DNA from: SZUA-430 sp031413635
Lineage (GTDB): Bacteria > Pseudomonadota > Alphaproteobacteria > Micropepsales > Micropepsaceae
DNA: 24,875 nt
Assembly: GCA_031413635.1 (NCBI GenBank)
Contig: JANOFM010000240.1
Coordinates: forward strand, 1 to 24,875
Direction: 5' to 3'
Shown here: piece after piece, positions 7,617-14,287 of the stretch
How the letters are laid out: each line of letters begins with the position of its first letter
Numbering within the stretch: position 1 is the stretch's first letter
Made by a program: the position numbers and the translations under genes
Notes under the pieces: model-generated
Database searches by the model: none
Seen by the model: only the letters and a program-made list of their open reading frames with translations
Told to the model about the DNA's origin: nothing

Positions 7617-7635
7617 GGTCTCTTTCGTAGAGATC
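7617..7635 (+). terminator. Stem-loop directly after the small membrane protein gene
   Basis: GGTCTCT and AGAGATC can form a 7-bp stem (one G-U pair) around TTCGT, starting two bases after the stop codon. No T-run follows, so it is a weak terminator or an mRNA 3'-end stabiliser at best. Confidence 0.3.
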
Positions 7636-7750
7636 ACTCAACCAGTAAGCGTTTTCTGACTGGCCATTTCAGGGCAAGCTTCGCATCGGTCGCGGCAGAC
7701 GCAGCCACCGATGCGCGTTCGTAAACGACCTTGAGACGACAACCCAGGTA
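7634..7750 (-). pseudogene. Decayed 3' fragment of a second TIGR02466-type 2OG-Fe(II) oxygenase
   Basis: Translated on the minus strand, this stretch gives a peptide containing VVYERASVAASAATDAKLA and ending KRLLVE before a TGA. The end of the intact oxygenase at 9855-10778 contains VLYERASVDASSARDAKLA and ends KRLLV. About 16 of 21 aligned residues agree, and the end matches again after a divergent middle. An in-frame TGA lies immediately upstream (7751-7753) and I find no further homology to the oxygenase beyond it. It therefore looks like the relic of a duplicated gene, sitting on the other side of the FemAB-like gene from the intact copy. Confidence 0.6.
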
Positions 7751-7847
7751 TCAAGAGCGAACGAACAGCATTGTCCAGCTTCCGTTTTCCGGATAGGCGG
7801 ACCGCCGGGCCCATGCTCGACCAGCGAATTTGCGAGACCGACGCTCT

Positions 7848-9182
7848 ATGGTTATCGACGCCACGGCATTGTGCGATTGGCAGTCGCTCGCGATTTCGGG
7901 TTCGGCGTCAGATTTGAAGTTTGCCGAGCGGGCGCGGCGTGATCTTCAACTGTGCGAGTTTCAACACGACGTCGCATGGCAGAGCACCGATATCGACGCG
8001 ACCCGCGAGCGCTTGGTAGTGCTTAGCGATTGCAGCGATACCGGCGTGGCAGGGTTGCTTTGCGCACGCGTTGCCGACAACGACATCACTTATACCGTGG
8101 CCGGCCGGACTATTCTTCGCCGCAAGATCGCTCAATATACGATCCACCAGGGCCCGGTCACGACGCGCAACCCCGCGCGAGGCGCGATCGAAGCGGGGAT
8201 GGAGAAACTCGCAACCGAGATGCCGACCGGCAGCGCCGTCTATGTGAGCGCGGTGCCGCGGGGTTCGCACTTGGATGACCTGCTTGCCGATCGCCGTAGC
8301 GGACTGCGAAAGGCGTTTCACGTCATCCCTTGGGGCCGGTCCAGCACGCATTTCAAAATTCGCTGGAGCGGAAGCGCCGAAGCCTATTTGGCCTCGCTGA
8401 GTTCAAAGACGAAACGCAAGAACGTCCGGCGCGCTTCGCAAAGACTCAAGTCCGATCAACCCTTAAGAGTGGAATGCTTTCGAAGTGCCGGCGAGATTAA
8501 CCGATTCCTTGCTGACGGCGCGGCCATCTCCGCCAAGACGTACCAGGCACGGGATTTGGGCCTTGGACTCGAAGATCAACCGGGACGGGAAGCGCTCATT
8601 CGTTTTGCGGCGCACCGCAACGCCTTTCTCGGACATATTCTTTATGTCGGGGACATACCCATTGCCTTCAGATACGGCTTCATCTTCGGTAAGACCCTTT
8701 TTGCGGTTGGAACCGGGTACGATCCGGCCCATGTCGCGCTGGCGCCGGGCTCCATACTTTTTCTCGAAGCGTTGAACGATCTTGAACGATCGGCTTTACC
8801 CATCGATTTGATCGATTTCATGCCGCACGAGAACTCGTTCAAAAGAGACCGCGCGAACCTTGAGATCCAGGTTCACAATTACTTTCTGTTCCCTCGAACT
8901 TGGTCCGGCTTTTCGATTTACGCACCTATCGCGCTGCTCGAAATTGTCGCCGACGTCGCCGGCCGCAACCTGCGGCGCATCAGGCGTATTTTTGGTTCAT
9001 CAAAGCCAGCGCGCCCGAGCCAAAGCCCGGACAGCAACGATTTGGAGAGTTATACCAAGTTGTGCGGACCGGCATGCATTGGTCCGACTGGCGCGCGAGC
9101 TTGCCGACTGCACGCCGCTTCAATGGGCGCACACTTAGGAAGCCACTCTGCTTGGCGAAACCCCAAGGTTTGCGCCGTCTGA
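7848..9182 (+). CDS. FemAB/BioF2-like GNAT-fold acyltransferase
   Basis: A 444-residue protein of the FemAB-like/Acetyltransf_6 (BioF2-like) type. The core carries SSKTKRKNVRRASQRLKS (185-202), the basic helix typical of the family, a central sheet with AFRYGFIFGKTLFAVGTGYDP (273-293), and IDFMPHENSFKRDRA (322-336). Such proteins transfer acyl or aminoacyl groups to peptidoglycan or polysaccharide precursors; the substrate is unknown. The start ATG 7848 is chosen over TTG 7830; neither has a strong ribosome binding site. The last ~45 residues (from about codon 400, base 9048) have unusual composition, with several Cys, and seem to run into the downstream non-coding island, so the native C-terminus may have been altered. 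The unrelated XrtA-type FemAB at 23455-24480 is a separate gene. Confidence 0.75.
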   Translation: MVIDATALCDWQSLAISGSASDLKFAERARRDLQLCEFQHDVAWQSTDIDATRERLVVLSDCSDTGVAGLLCARVADNDITYTVAGRTILRRKIAQYTIHQGPVTTRNPARGAIEAGMEKLATEMPTGSAVYVSAVPRGSHLDDLLADRRSGLRKAFHVIPWGRSSTHFKIRWSGSAEAYLASLSSKTKRKNVRRASQRLKSDQPLRVECFRSAGEINRFLADGAAISAKTYQARDLGLGLEDQPGREALIRFAAHRNAFLGHILYVGDIPIAFRYGFIFGKTLFAVGTGYDPAHVALAPGSILFLEALNDLERSALPIDLIDFMPHENSFKRDRANLEIQVHNYFLFPRTWSGFSIYAPIALLEIVADVAGRNLRRIRRIFGSSKPARPSQSPDSNDLESYTKLCGPACIGPTGARACRLHAASMGAHLGSHSAWRNPKVCAV

Positions 9183-9401
9183 AGCTTGACAAGCGGCACA
9201 GGGGTCCGGTGTGCAGCATGAGTGCGACACATCGTAAAGTTTGAGCAGTTTGGCGCCGAACACTTGGCGCCGCGCGACGACCGGCATTGCGACATGACGG
9301 ACAAGGGGCGGCTGTCCGGAATGGGTGTCCGGCGTGCGTGTTCGGCATCGCAAAGCGTCGAGCATTCCGTGCCCGCAAGCGCGGCGCGATGGGCGAGCCT
9401 T

Positions 9402-9477
9402 CCTGGGGGGCGCCGGCATCTTGCCGGCTCTTTTGTGGCGCGAAGAACGGGCCGACTGGAAGCCGGCGGTCCCAGGG
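9402..9477. repeat. GC-rich hairpin element, repeat-like
   Basis: CCTGGG followed by CGCCGGC (9402-9417) is mirrored by GCCGGCG and CCCAGG at the 3' end (about 9462-9477). A nested CGCCGGC/GCCGGC pair surrounds ATCTT on the left. Read in one frame it gives GILPAL...DWKPAVPG, a word pair I associate with short intergenic repeats mis-translated in many bacterial genomes. That family link is from memory. Only one copy is seen in this window. Confidence 0.4.
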
Positions 9478-9641
9478 GAAGCACTCATCCCCACCACCCG
9501 AGCGCAGTTCGTCAGCCTGAGTGGTTACAGCGCCGAATATCGCCGAAATCGCCAAAAATTGCAAGAACAAAATAGCAACCCGATTTCACTCGAACAAACC
9601 GTTCGCGTTGCCTGGCCAGGGTGTCTTTCCAGAGACTCTTG

Positions 9642-9674
9642 CCAGAGAAATCTCTCTCTTGGAAAATTCTCTGG
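9642..9674. repeat. Inverted repeat within the non-coding island
   Basis: CCAGAGAA (9642-9649) and TTCTCTGG (9667-9674) are perfect 8-bp arms around a 17-base loop. The match continues outward with TGC/GCA if one G is bulged. A further CCAGAGA-like copy lies just upstream (9629-9635). No T-run follows, so it is not a clear terminator for the convergent genes around it. Confidence 0.35.
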
Positions 9675-9854
9675 GCAACGCCCCGTCCCCCGAAGCAACG
9701 CAAGAAGGTACAACCTTGTCGATGCATCGGCGACGATCTTGAAGATCCTGCCCGGCCGCGCCAGGCAAACCCGCTCACCAACGCTTTCGAAACCGGCGAA
9801 CAGGGTGACCGTCGGTTGGGCTGCGGGATGAGTCACGATTACCTAGGGTTGGTA

Positions 9855-10778
9855 TTAGACAAGCAACCGCTTTTCGCCCAGCGCCTGCGCCGTTGCCGCC
9901 GCTAGCTTGGCGTCGCGTGCGGAGGATGCGTCTACCGACGCCCGTTCGTATAGTACCTTGAAGCGGTCGCGTAGCGAGGCGCCCGGGCGCGAACGTCCCA
10001 GCTCGTCCGCCGCATAAGACGCGAGCAGCACGAGAGCATGCATCTTCTCGGGAATCTTGGACCGCAGAACCATCAGTCCTCTAAAGTTCGTCCACCACCA
10101 CCCTTCGTCGCGCATTCCGGGATAGTAAAGCACGGAAAACTCAGGGTGGCACAGATTGAACGCGATCGTTATGCGAACGCCCGTACCGCGATAGGGCTCG
10201 ACGTGGTGGAACTGAGACGCGGGAAACAGCGCCATCGTTCCGGGCTTTGGAACGAGCGCATATTCTCGAGATTGCACGTCGCGTCCGGGAAGCGTGGGTT
10301 GTGCGACTCCGCTGCGGTCTTCGAAGATGGTGCGGCCCGAGTCGACCGGCGTTGCGACCGCGCCGAGGTCGACATAGTAGAAGCCGGACAAATGCGCACC
10401 CTCGTCGAGGTGGTTGTGAGAACGGTTGTGGCCGCCCGGCGGATTCACGTTCGCCCAAGCGATCTGCACTTGCCAGTTGTCCAAGAATTTCGGATCGGAG
10501 GTGGTGTGCGCAACCAGCTTGGCTGTCGATAGGCGCACCATGGCCAGGAATTCCGCGATGCACGGTTCGGGCCAGGTGTGAAGATCGAAGTTCGAGTGCC
10601 AGCCCTTCCTGTTCGAATTGACGACGCCGGGCGACGACCGAAAGCGCGTCATAATCGCTTCGCGCAATTCCTTGTTCACTCGCTCAGGATTCTGCCACTG
10701 ACAGACCGTCACAGGAATAGGAAACAATTCCCGTACGGTGACTTTCGGTTCATCGACGATCACGTCTGACATGGTCAT
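9855..10778 (-). CDS. Putative 2OG-Fe(II) oxygenase (TIGR02466-type)
   Basis: A 307-residue protein with the double-stranded beta-helix layout of the TIGR02466-type putative 2OG-Fe(II) oxygenases. The first iron-binding region is H-N-H (121-123) followed by GAHLSGFYYVD (127-137). The distal region has F-H-H-V-E-P-Y (190-196), with R198 or R202 as likely 2-oxoglutarate ligands. Such enzymes hydroxylate small molecules or proteins; the substrate is unknown. I chose ATG 10778 over an upstream GTG at 10820, which has no ribosome binding site and would add 14 unconserved-looking residues; ATG 10772 is also possible. An intrinsic-terminator-like structure lies 55 bases upstream. A decayed second copy of its 3' end is at 7634-7750. 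Confidence 0.8.
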   Translation of the reverse strand: MTMSDVIVDEPKVTVRELFPIPVTVCQWQNPERVNKELREAIMTRFRSSPGVVNSNRKGWHSNFDLHTWPEPCIAEFLAMVRLSTAKLVAHTTSDPKFLDNWQVQIAWANVNPPGGHNRSHNHLDEGAHLSGFYYVDLGAVATPVDSGRTIFEDRSGVAQPTLPGRDVQSREYALVPKPGTMALFPASQFHHVEPYRGTGVRITIAFNLCHPEFSVLYYPGMRDEGWWWTNFRGLMVLRSKIPEKMHALVLLASYAADELGRSRPGASLRDRFKVLYERASVDASSARDAKLAAATAQALGEKRLLV

Positions 10779-10832
10779 GGCTTTTTCTGCTCTGCCGGTT
10801 GTCTCAAGCGCCTTTGGCACCCATTCATGGCG

Positions 10833-10887
10833 AAAAAAAATACACTGCCGTCAGCCTGGCTAGCAAGTGTAGAGGTCGCGACGGCAG
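10833..10887 (-). terminator. Intrinsic-terminator-like hairpin upstream of the oxygenase gene
   Basis: Read on the minus strand, CTGCCGTC (10887-10880) pairs perfectly with GACGGCAG (10852-10845) across a 27-base loop. Four bases later comes a run of eight T (10840-10833). It is oriented to stop minus-strand transcription 55 bases before the oxygenase ATG. It could end a small RNA, stop read-through from the upstream operon, or act as an attenuator for the oxygenase. The long loop makes it weaker than a compact terminator. Confidence 0.55.
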
Positions 10888-11140
10888 CGCATCGATCAGC
10901 CGCAAGGCGACCCTCGTAATCAGTCAGTGATAGTGAATTTCGCTGGCGCCGCCGGCGAATTGCGTATCAAACGCAGCTAATCCGCTTCCGGGCCGTTCTT
11001 GGCCTGCCCAGCGGCCTTCGGCGCACCGCTTCGATGCGTGCGCGGATGGCATGACGCCGCAGGAGTTTCGTACCCCAGCGGGTCAGGCCGTGGAGCGACG
11101 CTAACGACGCGATCGAAGTGGTATCGACGAGGGTCCGCCT

Positions 11141-11173
11141 GAAAAGAACATGGTCGCGGACCATTTTCTTTTC
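11141..11173. repeat. Strong inverted repeat, 15-bp arms with one mismatch
   Basis: GAAAAGAACATGGTC (11141-11155) and GACCATTTTCTTTTC (11159-11173) pair at 14 of 15 positions around GCG; the mismatch is C11149 against T11165. The A-rich outer 5' arm and T-rich outer 3' arm flank a GACCAT stem, the layout of a bidirectional terminator. It lies ~130 bases past the end of the cytochrome b561 gene. A protein-binding site is the alternative. Confidence 0.5.
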
Positions 11174-11284
11174 ATTAGAGGCGTAGTCAGCGTTTGAATA
11201 TCCGGCAAGGGCTCGGGAACTGCGCTGTGTTCAGGGTCGCGCAAAATTCAGGCAAGAGAACCGTACTTACGTGATGCGCCGCCC

Positions 11285-11300
11285 GGCACCGCAGCGTGCC
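11285..11300 (-). terminator. Stem-loop just after the cytochrome b561 stop codon
   Basis: GGCAC and GTGCC form 5-bp arms around six bases, two bases beyond the stop of the last operon gene. There is no T-run. It may be a weak terminator or 3'-end stabiliser. Confidence 0.25.
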
Positions 11301-11302
11301 TG

Positions 11303-12085
11303 TCAGCGTTCAACGCGGGCATCCGTCGCGCTCGGCAGAGCGGAGTCCAATGGGTCCCCATCCAGCACTTTGCGGCCCGTGATCATCGCGGAAATCAATG
11401 CGCCGCCCTCGCGAACTTCGGTTGCGACGACCGCTACGACGTGCACAACCACAACCGCGGCCAAAGCGAAGAAGGCGTAGCGATGCGCGCTCAGGATCTG
11501 CCACCTGAGTGCGCGCAGCTCGAGACGAAATTGTTCGTCATCGAGCGACGCTAAGGCCGAAGAAACACTCGATCCGCCGAGCCCCAGAGCGGATAGCCAT
11601 TCCCGAACTTGCGTATAAACCGCATCGAATTCAGAAAGGATCAGTCCGGTGACGGCGAGCACCGTCATCAAGGTCATCATCAAAACGACGGCGACGCTGC
11701 CCAAGGGATTGTGTCCCAAATAGCGATATGGCCGACGCGCGACAAAGTCAGAGACGTGGGTCCAAAACGCCGTCAGAAAATTTGGAGAGAACGTCAACAT
11801 CTCCCGCCAGCGGGCATGGCGATTGCCGAGGAAGCCCCAGACAATCCTGGCGAGAACCGCGGCCGCCAGGACATAGCCCGGAATGACATGCAGATCTTCG
11901 ATCATAACTTTGCCAACGCGCGGCAGCTCGAGCACCTCGTAATACCACAAGATCAGGCCCGATCCTGTCAATGGCAGAAAGACAAGCACCATTGTCCAAT
12001 GCAGCCATCGCGTCGTCAGATCCCAAACGTCGTAGGATCGCATCGGCCTAGGCGTTTCGGGCGTGACCGGGCTCTGCATTTTCAT
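11303..12085 (-). CDS. Cytochrome b561-type di-haem membrane protein
   Basis: A 260-residue inner-membrane protein of the bacterial cytochrome b561 / Ni,Fe-hydrogenase b-type cytochrome family. It has four hydrophobic segments (about 31-49, 68-87, 131-151, 204-222). Likely haem ligands are H29 (RWLHW), H66 (EDLHVIPGY), H201 (SAHRYAFF) and H215 (VVVHVV). The C-terminal EGGALISAMITGRK is typical of the family. It would pass electrons between the quinone pool and a partner protein; no hydrogenase or c-type cytochrome is nearby. Its ATG overlaps the stop of the polysaccharide deacetylase gene as ATGA, so it is translationally coupled as the last gene of the polysaccharide operon, which is unusual. 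Confidence 0.88.
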   Translation of the reverse strand: MKMQSPVTPETPRPMRSYDVWDLTTRWLHWTMVLVFLPLTGSGLILWYYEVLELPRVGKVMIEDLHVIPGYVLAAAVLARIVWGFLGNRHARWREMLTFSPNFLTAFWTHVSDFVARRPYRYLGHNPLGSVAVVLMMTLMTVLAVTGLILSEFDAVYTQVREWLSALGLGGSSVSSALASLDDEQFRLELRALRWQILSAHRYAFFALAAVVVVHVVAVVATEVREGGALISAMITGRKVLDGDPLDSALPSATDARVER

Positions 12086-13053
12086 CGCGTTTCGAACAAC
12101 AGGGAACTGAGCGATTGTTCGGCCATGCGACGTACGGTTCGAACAGCGTTCGATTTCATCGGTTCGACCCTTGGAGACGCGGACAGACAGTCGGTCGGGG
12201 TCAATCGACCGAACGTCGTTACGTCGACACCCGCCGAATGGCGCCGCATGATTTCGAAGAATTCGTCGAAGCGTTTCAGCAGGAACTTATTGGCTTTCGT
12301 GCGAGATCGATTGAGTAATTCGAAGCTGTGACCGACAACGACCGTCGTCGGCCGCGATTGGCGTATGGAGGTTGCGACCGCCCATTCCATTTCCGCCGCC
12401 GACACGGCGCAGAGTTGAAGATGTCTGACTCGGCCGGGAAGATCCTCAAAGTGCGTGATAGGAACTTCCACCACGCCTTCGACTTCGGCCGGCGCATTGA
12501 GCGTTGGGAGGGACTCGAGCGCGCACGGCTTGCCCATGAACATTCGGTTGTAACTCGTGTCAAAGGCGATGCCCATTTGCGCCAAAGCACGCAATGAATC
12601 GAGATTGACGCCGTAGTTGCCGGCGCGAAAGGCCCGCACGGCGGGGACGCCCGCTTGGGACAGGGCCTCCAGGCCCAGCGTCAATAGGCGTCGCTGCATG
12701 GTGAGATCGAAATTTGCGAGGTTGCCGCCTCGCTTGCCGTCGGCAAGTTCTTTCGTCGTCCATTGAAGCCATTCAGTGTGCAGATGAAGCTGCACCTCGT
12801 GACCGGCTTCGAGAATCGGCGCGACCGCGCGCTTAAGAACGTCGCCGCCTACGGCGTAGGAGCTCAGCGCTTCGACGAAGAACACGGCCTTTAAACGATG
12901 AGCATCAAACCGTTTGATTTGATAGCCGACGCCCCATGCGCCGCCCGGCACGATGCCGAAAATGTTGCGGTCCAGATTGTCTTGCGGGCTCATGCCCCGT
13001 TGATGGAAGCCCGGCGACAGCTCGGTATCGACCGTGAACAAGACTCTTGTCAT
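12082..13053 (-). CDS. Polysaccharide deacetylase-like protein (NodB-type fold)
   Basis: A 323-residue cytoplasmic-looking protein with NodB-homology features. These are an N-terminal strand ending VDTE (D9 and E11 near the catalytic/metal site), the metal-binding H-L-H in VQLHLHTEW (H90, H92), and the FRAGNYG segment (about 144-150) that corresponds to motif 3. Family members remove N- or O-acetyl groups from polysaccharides; in this operon an N-acetyl sugar polymer or its precursor is the likely substrate (inference). No signal peptide is visible. It overlaps the upstream glycosyltransferase and the downstream cytochrome b561 by 4 bases each (ATGA). It is distinct from the XrtA-type deacetylase at the right edge. 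Confidence 0.83.
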   Translation of the reverse strand: MTRVLFTVDTELSPGFHQRGMSPQDNLDRNIFGIVPGGAWGVGYQIKRFDAHRLKAVFFVEALSSYAVGGDVLKRAVAPILEAGHEVQLHLHTEWLQWTTKELADGKRGGNLANFDLTMQRRLLTLGLEALSQAGVPAVRAFRAGNYGVNLDSLRALAQMGIAFDTSYNRMFMGKPCALESLPTLNAPAEVEGVVEVPITHFEDLPGRVRHLQLCAVSAAEMEWAVATSIRQSRPTTVVVGHSFELLNRSRTKANKFLLKRFDEFFEIMRRHSAGVDVTTFGRLTPTDCLSASPRVEPMKSNAVRTVRRMAEQSLSSLLFETR

Positions 13054-14270
13054 GCGACACCGCCTCGCATCGACATCAGCCGTCGGTATGCCGGTTCGTA
13101 CTTATCGACGCTGGCGGGCCAGGTGCGTTCGCGCACGACGTAGTCGCGCGCGGTCTTGCCGATGAGTGCCCAGGTGTCGCGCGCCCCGACGACGTTGACT
13201 ATGCCGGTGGCGAGTGCTTGCGTGTCATCGGCGGCAAAGAGAAACCCGTTGGATCCGTTGGCAACGATCTCGCGGTGGCCGCCACAGTCGGAGGCTATCA
13301 CAACACGCCCTTTGGCCATCGCCTCGATCGGCTTCAGGGGCGTGACGAGATCGGTCAAGCGGCTCTTGCGGCGCGGATAGACGAAGACGTCGACGAAATC
13401 GTAGTAGCGCTCGACATCGGCGAAGGGCACGCGCCCGGTAAAGACGACGGCGCCTTCGATATTGTTGGCGGCAGCCAGCCGTTTCAATTCGGCCTCGTGC
13501 GAGCCGCCGCCGACCAGCAGGAGCTTCAGATTGGGAACTCGTTCTAGCGCTTGCGGCAAAGCGTTCAGCAGGACGTCGAGGCCCTCATATTCGTAGAACG
13601 ACCCGATGAAGCCCAGAACGATGGCATCGTTCAAGCCCAATTTTTGCGCTAAAATTTCATCACGTCTTCGTTCGGGTGAGAAGTGGGCGAGGTCAACGGC
13701 ATTGGGTATGATGCAGAGTTTGTCTTCGGGAATGCCGCGGGAGAGCACGTCTTGCCTGACGCCCTCACAAAGGACCGCGACTGCGTCCGCATGACGAAGG
13801 ACGTAGGATTCAAGCGAGCGGCTGGCGCGGTACCGTAGCGAGCCGGGCTTGACCGTGCCCGCCTCGACTCCCGCTTCTTCCCACAGTGCGCGCACTTCAT
13901 AAATTACGGGGATGCCTTTGGGGTGAGCCGCCCAAAGCGCCGGCAGTCCGTTCAGCGCCGGCGAATGAGCGTGGACGATATCGGGTTTGGTTTCGTCGAT
14001 GAGTGCCGAGAGGCGGCGTGCGGTGGCCTGCATCTCGCGGACATAGTTCAGGCCCGGCATGCGCGAAGCAATGCCGTTCGGCGCCGGGGTGCGATGGAAA
14101 CGCCAGCCGGAGATGTCCTCGCTTTCGGCCGCAGCGCGATTCTGGCGCGGCGTCGTCATCAGGACGGGCTCCCAATTTCGCGCGCGCTGTTCGCCGACGA
14201 TGCCCAGCGTGCGCGAGACATAACCGCTTTGTAGCGGCAGGGAATGGTCGAGAACGTGGAGAATACGCAC
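13050..14270 (-). CDS. GT-B glycosyltransferase, exosortase-A-associated (TIGR04063-like)
   Basis: A 406-residue GT4-type glycosyltransferase. The N-terminus RILHVLDHSLPLQSGY strongly resembles the PEP-CTERM/XrtA glycosyltransferase family TIGR04063. The C-terminal domain has the donor-binding E-x7-E-type region around KPIEAMAKGRVVIASDCGG. It would add a nucleotide-activated sugar to the lipid-linked repeat unit at the inner face of the membrane. The frame is open ~100 codons further upstream, but that part overlaps wecC. GTG 14270, 17 bases after the wecC stop, gives the family's N-terminus exactly. It overlaps the deacetylase start by 4 bases. Confidence 0.88.
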   Translation of the reverse strand: MRILHVLDHSLPLQSGYVSRTLGIVGEQRARNWEPVLMTTPRQNRAAAESEDISGWRFHRTPAPNGIASRMPGLNYVREMQATARRLSALIDETKPDIVHAHSPALNGLPALWAAHPKGIPVIYEVRALWEEAGVEAGTVKPGSLRYRASRSLESYVLRHADAVAVLCEGVRQDVLSRGIPEDKLCIIPNAVDLAHFSPERRRDEILAQKLGLNDAIVLGFIGSFYEYEGLDVLLNALPQALERVPNLKLLLVGGGSHEAELKRLAAANNIEGAVVFTGRVPFADVERYYDFVDVFVYPRRKSRLTDLVTPLKPIEAMAKGRVVIASDCGGHREIVANGSNGFLFAADDTQALATGIVNVVGARDTWALIGKTARDYVVRERTWPASVDKYEPAYRRLMSMRGGVA

Positions 14271-14287
14271 GATGTGGCTCGCCAGTT

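Larger units (their letters stand above)
9183..9854. other. Non-coding island between convergent genes
   Basis: I find no credible gene in this ~670-base stretch. Overlapping frames are open in both directions but show no conserved domain, sensible composition or ribosome binding site. It contains a GC-rich hairpin element (9402-9477) and an 8-bp inverted repeat, CCAGAGAA at 9642-9649 and TTCTCTGG at 9667-9674. ATACCAA lies at 9052-9058 inside the end of the FemAB-like gene, and its complement TTGGTAT at 9849-9855 at the oxygenase stop codon, so the island as a whole is loosely bounded by 7-bp inverted ends. Confidence 0.5.
10779..11302. other. Intergenic region rich in secondary structure, no gene recognised
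   Basis: These ~520 bases separate the end of the polysaccharide operon (cytochrome b561) from the oxygenase start, both on the minus strand. No convincing coding sequence is present; a 65-codon minus-strand frame at 10967-11164 is Arg-rich and featureless. The stretch holds three structures listed separately: a small stem-loop after the b561 stop, a 15-bp-arm inverted repeat, and a terminator-like hairpin with an 8-T run in the oxygenase leader. Confidence 0.6.

Noticed and set aside
9222..9836. Several overlapping 70-170-codon frames on both strands between the FemAB-like and oxygenase genes
   Set aside because: Composition and multiplicity are typical of GC-rich non-coding DNA; none has a conserved motif or good start, and part of the words come from the hairpin element.
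10967..11164. 65-codon minus-strand frame in the intergenic region
   Set aside because: Arg-rich, no recognisable domain or ribosome binding site, and it overlaps the strong inverted repeat at its 5' end.
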